64,000 nucleotides of DNA, from positions 1-64,000 of the forward strand of contig JAFUFT010000022.1 in NCBI GenBank assembly GCA_017469795.1, in the 5' to 3' direction. The position numbers were made by a program, and so were the translations under genes. This document shows positions 8,086-15,865 of the stretch, in pieces. The number at the start of each line of letters is the position of its first letter. Within the stretch, counting starts at the first letter, position 1. Origin of the DNA: Oscillospiraceae bacterium (GTDB taxonomy: Bacteria; Bacillota; Clostridia; Oscillospirales; Oscillospiraceae). Below the pieces are notes generated by a model. That model had not been told where the DNA came from, ran no database searches, and saw only the letters and a list, made by a program, of their open reading frames with translations.

Positions 8086-8340
8086 GGGTGGCAACCTTCA
8101 CGGGCATATACCAAGGGTCTCGACTGCTTTCAACCCAAGGGCAGCTCCGCCTGTCTGATGTGCAGGCCAACTGGTGTCTCATTATGATCCCGGATATTAT
8201 CATCGCCGGCAACGGCCAAGCTGCCCATAAGACAGTCAAATTGACTGAAATCATTTGCTCCAATATCCAGGGGTTTCTACACTGCTGGTATTCGGTTTTC
8301 AAGTTACACACAGGAGTTTAAATGCATATCCAGACTCCTG
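8086..8340. ncRNA. Structured repeat element, copy B
   Basis: A 255-bp element shared with 61941-62195 (close copy) and about 1838-2085 (diverged). Pairing is visible in GGGCAGC/GCTGCC, CAGTCAAATTGACTG and the terminal CAGGAGT/ACTCCTG hairpin (about 8311-8340). Short ORFs in it are not kept between copies. The strand is undetermined, and it may be a non-autonomous mobile element rather than a transcribed RNA. Confidence 0.45.
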
Positions 8341-8381
8341 CGTATATATTGTAATTCCTGTGCCCGTATTTGTCCATAAAC

Positions 8382-8407
8382 GGATAGGAACAATTATGTT
8401 CCTATCC
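8382..8407. repeat. Inverted repeat
   Basis: GGATAGGAACA pairs with TGTTCCTATCC around a 4-nt loop at the right end of the left repeat. The right copy keeps only part of it. It may be a terminator-like end. The 8408-8604 gap otherwise holds no recognisable gene. Confidence 0.45.
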
Positions 8408-8604
8408 GACACAATGATACAAGGTACTTTGGTGAATTCCGCACACATTGGCTCAATTGGAATACTCACAAATAAAGGCCATTGTAAGCTCAATATATAA
8501 AAGCAACTACAACCAAACGCCTGTGATTTCTTCCCCATTGTCTGTTGGACATTGTTCACCGTCGCGGTATAATAGAGAAAAGACGATAGAATGGGGGCGT
8601 TGTC

Positions 8605-9885
8605 ATGAATGAGATGCTTGCAGGGGCGGCGAAGGTCGCCATTCCCTTCCCGGAAGCCTTTTTTCCCTATCGGGCATGGGGCCCAAGAAAGCTCACCGGG
8701 GAACATGACCCGCTGTGCGTCCGGGCCTTGTTCCTGAAGGCGGACCAGCCATGGCTGCTGGTCGTCATTGAGACCGGAGACATTCCGCCGGAATGGAACG
8801 GGCGCCTTGCGGAAGCGATGGGTATGTCTCCCAGCCAGGTCCTGATCTCTGCCACCCACACCCATACGGCGCCCTATCTCGGAAGCTATTGGCCGGAGGA
8901 TGTACGGGATCCGGAAAAATCCGTCCAGTACTCGGCGCTGGCATGGGATGCGGTACTGGAGGCAGCTTCCGGGGCCGTTTCCAGCGCGGTCCCTGCCGCC
9001 ATAACATTCGGAACGGGAAGCTGCCATGTGAACGTCAACCGGGATGTGCAGCAGCAGGACCCGTTCAGCGGTGCGCTCTCCTGGACGCAGGGACAGAATT
9101 TCCACGGTCTGTCCGACAAGACCCTTGGGGTGATGAAGGTCACCAAAGCCGACGGGACGCCGCTGGCGGTTCTTCTGAACTACGCCGTACACAGTTCGAT
9201 CCTGTTCGGCACCAACCAGAAGGACGGCGGACAACTGGCCTCCGGCGATCTGGCGGGCTCGGCTATGCGGCAGATCGAAGCCCGGCTGGGCTGCGTGGCC
9301 CTGTTTACCATGGCTCCGGCTGCGGATCAGGACCCGCGCTACCGGGCGCAGGTGATGTCCGTATCTGTCGATGGCAAGCCGGAGTTCACGGATTATGGCA
9401 TGGGCGGCTATGCCCTTGTGGACGCTCTTGGCCGGGAAATGGCTCTTGAAACCGTCTCCGTCTGGGAGGGTCTTGACCCATCCCCGCTGGCCCGGATCTG
9501 CTCCGACATCGGAACCATCTGGATCCCGGGCAAAGAGCGAAATGAGGGGCCCAACACCCCGATCCCCAAAAGCCCCGCAGATTTTGTATCCGCTGCCCCG
9601 GTTCCGGTGGTGATCTCCACCTCCATGCTGGGTGAAACCCTGGTCGTGGGCGTCGGATGTGAGATCACCACCCCAATCGGAATGGACATACGGTCAGCCC
9701 TTGAGACTGCGGGTTTTGATCAGGTCCTGATCATTACCCAGTGCAATGGCTCCAGCTCCTATATGAGCGACGACAAGGGATACGAGACCATGACCTTCAC
9801 GGCCAAGGCTTCCCGAATGATGCCCGGCGCCTCCTGCTATCTGGTGGACGGGATCGTCGCGCTGGCAAAATCCTTCTATACCTGA
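8605..9885 (+). CDS. Neutral ceramidase-like N-terminal-domain protein
   Basis: A 426-aa protein resembling the N-terminal catalytic domain of neutral/alkaline ceramidases (PF04734-type). It has VVIETGDIP near the start, then ISATHTHTAPYLGSY, matching the metal-binding SATHTHSGP block. It continues with NYAVHSSILFG, SGDLAGSAMR and APAADQDP. There is no signal peptide and it lacks the C-terminal domain of full ceramidases (about 650+ aa), so it is probably a cytoplasmic hydrolase acting on an amide or similar bond. The substrate is unknown. It is the first gene inside the left repeat and is followed by a strong terminator. Confidence 0.7.
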   Translation: MNEMLAGAAKVAIPFPEAFFPYRAWGPRKLTGEHDPLCVRALFLKADQPWLLVVIETGDIPPEWNGRLAEAMGMSPSQVLISATHTHTAPYLGSYWPEDVRDPEKSVQYSALAWDAVLEAASGAVSSAVPAAITFGTGSCHVNVNRDVQQQDPFSGALSWTQGQNFHGLSDKTLGVMKVTKADGTPLAVLLNYAVHSSILFGTNQKDGGQLASGDLAGSAMRQIEARLGCVALFTMAPAADQDPRYRAQVMSVSVDGKPEFTDYGMGGYALVDALGREMALETVSVWEGLDPSPLARICSDIGTIWIPGKERNEGPNTPIPKSPADFVSAAPVPVVISTSMLGETLVVGVGCEITTPIGMDIRSALETAGFDQVLIITQCNGSSSYMSDDKGYETMTFTAKASRMMPGASCYLVDGIVALAKSFYT

Positions 9886-9895
9886 ACAGAGTACG

Positions 9896-9933
9896 GCGCC
9901 TGCCACGCACAGATTCGCGTGACAGGCGCTTTT
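9896..9933 (+). terminator. Terminator after the ceramidase-like gene
   Basis: GCGCCTGCCACGC pairs with GCGTGACAGGCGC with one mismatch, followed by TTTT. It separates convergent genes at 9885 and 9934 and can serve both. Confidence 0.8.
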
Positions 9934-10917
9934 CTATGGAATAATCTGCGTTAGATCATAGGGTCCGCCGGAAAACATCTGCGTATGCTGCTGAAGGATT
10001 TCCCGTAGCATGCTGATGAAATTCCGCTCCACAGCGCTCAGGCATTTTCCCGGCCGGTAGCCCAGGGAGATATGCTCTGCATACAGCGGTTTCTTGAGGG
10101 GGATCAGACAAATCGGGTCCTCAACGTCCAGTTCCCGATAGAAACGGCTTCGCTCATAGAAGTAGCTGCCGATCTGCGCGCCCCGCCCTTGAAGGCAGAG
10201 CATGGAATTCAGGTCGCCGTTGTCAGACTGAAAGCCGATGACTGGTGTGAAACCGTATGCCCCGAACACATCCTGTGAGAACTGCGGGATCCGCCCGGAG
10301 CGGCCCTTCAGCAGCAGAAACGGAACCTCCTTCAGGCAGCACAGATCTCCCCTGCTGCGGGTCTGACGCAATACGCTTTCCCATTCCGATCCGTAGACCG
10401 ACTGGATCAGAGACCGGCGCAGGGCCACGCAAAAGCAATCCCGATCCACCAGGGGAATGTGCTCCAGCTTGCTGCTCAGCGGCGGGAAATCAAAATACAG
10501 ATCAAAGCCGTCCTCGGCGCCGTCCATTTTGTCCTTGATCCGTTTGGTTACCTCGATCTCCACGTCGGGATACCTTTTGGCGAATTGTTCAATGATCTCC
10601 GGAAGCAACGGCGGCGCCTCGAAGGTGGATACCGCCAGCACCAGCTTTTGCTCCTTGATCTGCTGCGCGGCTCTCAGCTCCGAGAGCACATTGTCCCGCT
10701 CCGCCAGAATCCTGCGGGTGCCGTCGAGAAAGATCTTCCCGGCCTCCGTCAGCTCCAGGGGGCGGGTCCGCAGGAAGAGCTGGGTTCCCAGCTCCTCCTC
10801 CAGCTTTTTCAGATGGGCGCTGAGGGCCTGCTGGGAGATATACAGCTGATTGGATGCAGTGGTGAAGTTCTTCTCTTCCGCCACCACCAGAAAGTATTCC
10901 AAACTGAGAAAATTCAT
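9934..10917 (-). CDS. LysR-family transcriptional regulator
   Basis: A 327-aa protein. The N-terminal winged helix reads FLSLEYFLVVAEEKNFTTAS then LYISQQALSAHLKKLEEELG; a periplasmic-binding-like effector domain follows from about residue 85. I prefer ATG 10917 with AGGTGGGTGAGG upstream; a GTG at 10929 is possible. It is the last gene of the minus-strand run 20739-9934, after the degenerate aldolase, so it may be a locally acting activator for the ene-reductase/lipoprotein genes. LysR proteins usually need a small-molecule inducer, probably the pathway substrate or product. Orientation with, not against, its neighbours is atypical for LysR genes. Confidence 0.85.
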   Translation of the reverse strand: MNFLSLEYFLVVAEEKNFTTASNQLYISQQALSAHLKKLEEELGTQLFLRTRPLELTEAGKIFLDGTRRILAERDNVLSELRAAQQIKEQKLVLAVSTFEAPPLLPEIIEQFAKRYPDVEIEVTKRIKDKMDGAEDGFDLYFDFPPLSSKLEHIPLVDRDCFCVALRRSLIQSVYGSEWESVLRQTRSRGDLCCLKEVPFLLLKGRSGRIPQFSQDVFGAYGFTPVIGFQSDNGDLNSMLCLQGRGAQIGSYFYERSRFYRELDVEDPICLIPLKKPLYAEHISLGYRPGKCLSAVERNFISMLREILQQHTQMFSGGPYDLTQIIP

Positions 10918-10944
10918 GTCCTCACCCACCTGTAGTCTATATTG

Positions 10945-11727
10945 TCAAGCCCGGTTCTCGCCGCCTGCGGCCGAGATCAGCTCCTTCAGCGCCTCCTCGA
11001 TGGCCATGACGCTGCTGCAAAAGGGATCCCAGTTTTCCGCCTGCACCCGGTCCCGGCCCGCTTTCCAGAGGTCCTTGGAGATATTCAGTGCCGCCGCGCC
11101 GCTGGAGCAGGCCTCTCCATACTGGACGTTGGTCAGTCCAAACCCGCCATGGAGAATGATGGGGCAGGATGTACCCAGCGCTTCCCGCACCGCGATCAGC
11201 CGGGGCAGATCCACATGGGACCCGGCCTTGTCCCGGATCACCAGTTCCGCAGCCAGACAGTCGATCCCGGTTTCCTTTACAAACGCTGCCGCCATATCCG
11301 GCTCCACCGGATGTTCCTTGTCACCCAGCATTCCGGCACAGGAACAGCCGGCGGCATGGACCATTTCCGTCAATGTGCGCACTTGCTCTGCGGACAGCGG
11401 CTGACGTCTGGGTCCTTCGTGGATGGAGATGGAGGTGACGCCCAGATCGAGCGCTGCCTTCACCGCTTCTTCCGTTCCCTCCGGCTCCGCGCTCAGCGCC
11501 ACCGGGACGCTGGCCGATTCGCAGCATTTTCGCAGCCAGACCGCATAATCCGCCCGATTGCGAATGTCAATGGGGTCCGGGCGAAGCTCCAGTACAATGG
11601 GGCTTTTTTTTGCCTCAGCCGCACCCAGCGCAGCCCTGACCTCCCCGGAGTGGTTGCAGCGGGTGATGACCACGCCGTAACCCTCCCGGGAGGCTTTTTC
11701 CAGAATATCCTTTAAGGTCACAAGCAT
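10945..11727 (-). CDS. Class II aldolase-family protein lacking metal ligands
   Basis: 260 aa with the fold signature of class II fructose-bisphosphate/ketose aldolases: an MLVTLKDILEKAS start and LHGGFG at about 192-197. The active-site blocks are eroded. The usual HLDHG is SAEPEG (about 79-84), and the usual EAELGH is AGMLGD (about 131-136). Zinc-dependent aldol cleavage is therefore unlikely. Compare the two intact paralogues at 19855 and 40969. It may be a regulatory or structural paralogue, a differently acting lyase, or on its way to loss. It lies 14 nt after the ene-reductase gene and before lysR in one transcription unit. Confidence 0.7.
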   Translation of the reverse strand: MLVTLKDILEKASREGYGVVITRCNHSGEVRAALGAAEAKKSPIVLELRPDPIDIRNRADYAVWLRKCCESASVPVALSAEPEGTEEAVKAALDLGVTSISIHEGPRRQPLSAEQVRTLTEMVHAAGCSCAGMLGDKEHPVEPDMAAAFVKETGIDCLAAELVIRDKAGSHVDLPRLIAVREALGTSCPIILHGGFGLTNVQYGEACSSGAAALNISKDLWKAGRDRVQAENWDPFCSSVMAIEEALKELISAAGGENRA

Positions 11728-11741
11728 ATCTTTGCTCCTTC

Positions 11742-13832
11742 TTACAGCAGGCAGGCCTTGCCGTAGGCGCTGCGGTTGCCGGTCTGGAGATCGCTGCAGT
11801 GGTCCTCCACATCACCGGCCATAAAGAACTCCGGCGCGCAGCCCGCGTACCGCATGGCATTGGGGACCTCCTTGAACTGGCCGCCGTTGACCACAATGCT
11901 GTCGCATTCGATGGTGTATTCCCTGTTCTCGTTGTAAGGACTGGGGAACCGCTCCGGGGGCACCTGCCCGATGCGATGAGGCTTCCAGCCCTCGGGCAGA
12001 TCCACGGTGAAGGTCACAGAGTTCGGCGTCACCTTGGTCGTAGTGGCAAAGACCGCATGGGTGAGATTCTCATCCCGGTGCCAGTCAGGGGCCATATATC
12101 CGGTGGTCTGGCCCTCCGGGATATAGGTGTGGCTCATGGTCACATAGTGGATGGAGTGGTTGTCGTGCATCAGCCGCTCATGGCGGGTCAGCACCGTCAC
12201 ATCGTGGCCGGTACGGCACAGGTACATGGCGGTCTCCATGTTGGACTCGCTGCCGCCTACGATGACCACGCGCTTGCCCAGCTCCGCTTTCTGCTCATAC
12301 ACATCCTGGATGGTCCATACGTTTTCGTTTTTGGTGCCGTCTTCCCGGGTGATGCCGGGGATATTCGGCAGCTTTGTGTTGGATCCGGTGGCGGCGATGA
12401 CGGAGTCGAAGCCCTCGGCTTTGATCTCCTCCGGCGTGGGCTCATGGTTCAGATGGACCACAACACCCCGACGGTCCAGCTCCTCCACCAGCCAGTCCCG
12501 ATAGTCCTTGATGGGCCACTTGAAGGGATAGATCTCCGCATGGCTGAGTTTGCCGCCCAGGTATCCGGTCTTTTCAAACAGGGTGACCTTGTGGCCCCGT
12601 TCCGCGGCGAAGCAGGCAGCCCGCATACCGATGGGGCCGCCGCCGATGACCGCGACCTTTTTGCTGGTCCAGGTGGGCTTGATGATAGCGGGGAGCTTCT
12701 GCTGCATGCCGGACTTGGGGTTCACGGAGCAGAAGTTGATAAAGGGCGGCACGTTCATGTCGTCAGACTTGGAGGTGCCGTGGCACTTGTTGCACTGGAT
12801 GCAGGGCGTGGGCTTCTCCTTGGGATAGAAGAACAGCTTGCGCATATAGTCCGGCTCCGCGATCAGCGCCCGGCCTGCGGAGATCAGGTCGCAGGTGCCG
12901 TCCTCCAGCAGCCGTTCCATCTCCTCCGGGTCGCCGTAGCCGCCGTTGGGGGCGATGGGAACCTTGACGCCCGCCTCCTTGAAGGCGCGGCAGTATTCCA
13001 CGGTCAGATGTTCGCCCCGGCCATGGTTGTAGCCGATGGGATGGGCCTCGGCCATGCCGGGATCCCGCAGCTGCAGGATGTCGATACGATCCTCGATGAG
13101 CTTGGCGAAGCGGATCGCCTCGTCCAGAGAATAGCCTTTCTCCAGTCCGCCGTTATAGCCGTGGGGCACCTCGCCCTGGAGCACGATCTCCGTGATGAAG
13201 TCCTCGCCCAGCTCCCGCTTGATGGCGTCGAACATCTCGTAGAAGAACCGGCCCCGGTTCTCGATCTCGCCGCCGTATTCGTCGGTGCGGTGGTTGTCGC
13301 TGGCGCACAGCTGCTGGGTGGGACGGAGGTTCACGCCGTCGTAGCCCCACATCTTGTAAAGCTTCAGCAGGTCAATATACTGCTGGATCAGCTCCGGGAA
13401 CTTCTCTTTGGGATAGGGCTCTGTCTGCCGGCCGAAGGAAAATCCGCCGCCGTAGGAATAGCCTTTGGGGAACACGAACCACAGCCGGACCAGCGCCTTG
13501 GAGCCGAACATATGGGTCTGCTCCGCCAGCTGTGCCAGGGAGTGCCACACCGCCTGATCTTCATAGTCGAAGCAGGCGATGGATCTCCGTCCGCCCGCAT
13601 GGGGGTCCGACGCGCCGGTGGAGCCGCCCCCGAAGGGCAGGCCGTGGTGCCGCCAGGAGTACAGGGCCGCGCCGGCGCTGCAGAACTCCGTCGCCTGATT
13701 GGTATAGCCGTCATTGGGCCAGGTCTCTCCGTTGCTCCAATAGCTGTGGAGCACGTTGGGGCTCAGGAGCCGGTTTTTCAGCACCTGGCCGTTTGGCAGT
13801 ACAAAGGGGGTTGTCAGCTTGTCAAAATTCAT
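11742..13832 (-). CDS. BaiCD/FadH-type ene-reductase 1 (FMN, [4Fe-4S], FAD)
   Basis: 696 aa, the usual size of NADH:flavin oxidoreductases of the 2,4-dienoyl-CoA reductase/BaiCD/BaiH type. Residues 1-335 form the old-yellow-enzyme TIM barrel (DNHRTDEYGGEIENRGRF at 179-196; ISAGRALIAEP). The Fe-S cysteines are C344, C347, C350 and C368, spaced x2-x2-x17; the family is usually x2-x3-x11. Residues 391-430 form the FAD Rossmann (VAVIGGGPIGMRAA), and a second NAD(P) Rossmann follows (VVIVGGSESNMETA). It probably reduces an activated C=C bond in the cytoplasm. It is almost the same as the gene at 15866. AAAGGAG precedes the ATG. Confidence 0.88.
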   Translation of the reverse strand: MNFDKLTTPFVLPNGQVLKNRLLSPNVLHSYWSNGETWPNDGYTNQATEFCSAGAALYSWRHHGLPFGGGSTGASDPHAGGRRSIACFDYEDQAVWHSLAQLAEQTHMFGSKALVRLWFVFPKGYSYGGGFSFGRQTEPYPKEKFPELIQQYIDLLKLYKMWGYDGVNLRPTQQLCASDNHRTDEYGGEIENRGRFFYEMFDAIKRELGEDFITEIVLQGEVPHGYNGGLEKGYSLDEAIRFAKLIEDRIDILQLRDPGMAEAHPIGYNHGRGEHLTVEYCRAFKEAGVKVPIAPNGGYGDPEEMERLLEDGTCDLISAGRALIAEPDYMRKLFFYPKEKPTPCIQCNKCHGTSKSDDMNVPPFINFCSVNPKSGMQQKLPAIIKPTWTSKKVAVIGGGPIGMRAACFAAERGHKVTLFEKTGYLGGKLSHAEIYPFKWPIKDYRDWLVEELDRRGVVVHLNHEPTPEEIKAEGFDSVIAATGSNTKLPNIPGITREDGTKNENVWTIQDVYEQKAELGKRVVIVGGSESNMETAMYLCRTGHDVTVLTRHERLMHDNHSIHYVTMSHTYIPEGQTTGYMAPDWHRDENLTHAVFATTTKVTPNSVTFTVDLPEGWKPHRIGQVPPERFPSPYNENREYTIECDSIVVNGGQFKEVPNAMRYAGCAPEFFMAGDVEDHCSDLQTGNRSAYGKACLL

Positions 13833-13945
13833 GGAGATGCTCCTTTCACAGGGGTTTCAGCCAACTGCCGGCCCACAGACCAAAGCGGACTATGGACCGG
13901 CAGGTCGGTTCTGGGTATCAGGACGAAGCGCCGGTCGGCGAATCG

Positions 13946-15775
13946 TCAGTCGATGTTGATGTCGATGTCGTAGAAGCGATCCAGGGCGGCCTGATAGATG
14001 TCGATGCAGTCCTGCATGCCCATATCGTTGAGCGTGCCGACAAAGCTGTCCCAATCCGCCAGGTCATTCTCGCCGGTGACGAATTTGCTCAGATTCTCCG
14101 CCAGATAGGTGGAGATGTCGCTGTAGCGCTGCGCATACTCCCGGGTCTCCTCCTCATTGAGGCTGATGGAGGGCAGAATGTAGGCGCCGTCATCATGGGT
14201 GGTCCAGATGTCCTCGGCGGTGAACTGGATGTCCAGAGAGTAGGTCTTGGGCACGTCCAGGCCCAGCTTCGGAATGGAGGCCATCAGGAAGATGCAGTTA
14301 CGCTCCTTCTCGTTGTAGTCAGGATTGTTCAGGAAGCTGTCCAGATACTGGATCTTGCCGTCCACAAACTCGTAGCTCTCGCCCTCTACGCCCACGTTGC
14401 ACAGCAGCGCGCCGTCGTTGCTGAAGAAGAAGTCCAGCCACGTCAGGGCCTTTTCCACATCGGAGCAGGCCGTGGTGACACAGGTGGTGTCCACACGGGA
14501 GATCTGGGATTTGTTGTTCAGCAGATGGGTGGTCTGACCGGGCGTCTTGACGATATCGGGGATCAGTTCCAGCTCAAAGTTGGGGTCTGTGGTCTGGCCC
14601 ATCATGTAGATGGGGATCAGCTCGGTCTCGCCGTGGAACAGGCCGACTGCGCCGCTGGAGATGGTACCCATATTCGTCATACTGTTGGGGTTGCCCTCTC
14701 TAGAGGCAAAGTCGTGGGAGATCAGGTCCTCGTCATACCACTGATGGATCATGGAGATGTAGTCATAGTAGCCTTCCTCCATGATGCCGTACTTCACCTG
14801 GCCGTCCACCTGATACCAGGGGGAGACCACGAAGCCTGTCACGGAGAAGGTGCCCAGCACGTCGTAGCCGGAGACCAGGGCATTGCTGGAATAGACGAAG
14901 TCGGAGGCAAAGAAGATGGGATCGGTGAGACCCAGTTCGCTCTTGAAAGCGGTCAGTACATTGTACAGGTCATCATAGGTCTCGGGGACGTCCAGGCCCA
15001 AAGTCTCCAGATAGTCCTTGCGGATCATCAGGCCTTCCCGCTGCTTTTCGTTGTAGTCGCTGATGGTGTTGACGCCGCAAATGTAACCGGCATCGGTGAT
15101 CAGGCTGCGCTTCGTGTCGTCCAGAGCGCCTTCAAACACAGACTTGAAGAAGGGCATGCATTCGTTCATGTAGGGACGGATGTCCACGAAGACGTCCTCC
15201 TCCACACCGTTGGCCAGGGTGCTGCTGTAAGCAGACCCGGCGTCCACCACGATGTCCTCCAGGGCGCCGCTGGCCACCTGCAGGGAGAACTGCTCCATGT
15301 TGACCTCGGAGTTTACCACGACCCAGTCGATGTGGACGCCGGTCATCTCCTCGGCCTTCTGTACCGCGTGGTTGATCTCATAGCCCTTATCCCCAAACAG
15401 GGTCAGGTCGTTGGGCGGGAAGCCGATGCGGGCGGTAAAGGATACATCCTCGTCATAGAGCGGAAGCACATAGCCTTCGGCATTGTACTCCGCGCCGGAG
15501 GTGGTTTCCTTGATCGCGTTGGGGTCTTCTTCCGGCTCCTCAGCGGGTTCCTCAGCGGGTTCCTCAGCTGATTCCTCAGCGGGCTCCTCAGCGGGTTCCT
15601 CGGCCGGCTCCTCTGCGGTCTCAGGCTCTGCGGCCTCCTCTGCAGAAGCGGAGGCCTCCGCGGAGGCAGACTCCGCAGGAGCGCTGGATGCGGGTGTGGA
15701 GCCGCCGCAGGCCGCCAGGGACAAAAGCATGCCCAGTGCCAGCAGAAGCGCCAACAGTTTGGTTGTTCGTTTCAT
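13946..15775 (-). CDS. Extracellular solute-binding lipoprotein 1
   Basis: 609 aa. I chose ATG 15775 (MKRTTKLLALLL) because AAAGG lies 8 nt upstream. A lipobox LSLAACGG gives a lipid-anchored Cys at about residue 21, followed by an Ala/Ser/Glu-rich linker containing EEPA repeats. The body resembles the LplA-like family 1 solute-binding proteins of Gram-positive sugar transporters (ASGALEDIVVDAGS, then MIRKDYLETLGLDVPETYDDLYNVL). It would capture a glycan or glycoside at the membrane. No permease or ATPase of that transporter family is in the window. It lies between the two near-identical ene-reductase genes. Confidence 0.85.
   Translation of the reverse strand: MKRTTKLLALLLALGMLLSLAACGGSTPASSAPAESASAEASASAEEAAEPETAEEPAEEPAEEPAEESAEEPAEEPAEEPEEDPNAIKETTSGAEYNAEGYVLPLYDEDVSFTARIGFPPNDLTLFGDKGYEINHAVQKAEEMTGVHIDWVVVNSEVNMEQFSLQVASGALEDIVVDAGSAYSSTLANGVEEDVFVDIRPYMNECMPFFKSVFEGALDDTKRSLITDAGYICGVNTISDYNEKQREGLMIRKDYLETLGLDVPETYDDLYNVLTAFKSELGLTDPIFFASDFVYSSNALVSGYDVLGTFSVTGFVVSPWYQVDGQVKYGIMEEGYYDYISMIHQWYDEDLISHDFASREGNPNSMTNMGTISSGAVGLFHGETELIPIYMMGQTTDPNFELELIPDIVKTPGQTTHLLNNKSQISRVDTTCVTTACSDVEKALTWLDFFFSNDGALLCNVGVEGESYEFVDGKIQYLDSFLNNPDYNEKERNCIFLMASIPKLGLDVPKTYSLDIQFTAEDIWTTHDDGAYILPSISLNEEETREYAQRYSDISTYLAENLSKFVTGENDLADWDSFVGTLNDMGMQDCIDIYQAALDRFYDIDINID
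15532..15612. repeat. 12-bp tandem repeat in lipoprotein 1 linker
   Basis: About seven imperfect copies of a 12-nt unit (TTCCTCAGCGGG on the plus strand) encode Glu-Glu-Pro-Ala repeats in the linker between lipid anchor and binding domain. The copy number is likely to vary by slippage. Confidence 0.8.
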
Positions 15776-15865
15776 TTCCATTCGCCTTTCTTTCAGGTTA
15801 TTTTTCTCGCCGGGCATAAAAACCGAATCTGTCCGGCGTGAAATACAGGTGGAATGTACATGGGG

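Larger units (their letters stand above)
7192..8405. repeat. 1.2-kb direct repeat, left copy
   Basis: This stretch matches 61047-62260 at a constant offset of 53,855 with scattered differences. It comprises the first two-thirds of the lysozyme gene, its upstream region, the ATCTTTTTTGT motif array, a 12-bp hairpin and the structured element at 8086-8340. The left copy carries the complete lysozyme gene and so is likely the parent arrangement. The gene-free part (7526-8604) is AT-rich and contains no credible ORF. Confidence 0.85.

Noticed and set aside
8420..8431. Further GTAC operator upstream of the ceramidase-like gene (CAAGGTACTTTG)
   Set aside because: It lacks the usual flanking sequence and no promoter fits around it; probably chance.
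13532..15571. Plus-strand open frame of 679 codons antisense to reductase 1 and lipoprotein 1
   Set aside because: It mirrors two well-supported genes, has no ribosome site, and its composition (His/Val/Gly/Asp-rich) is that of an antisense shadow.
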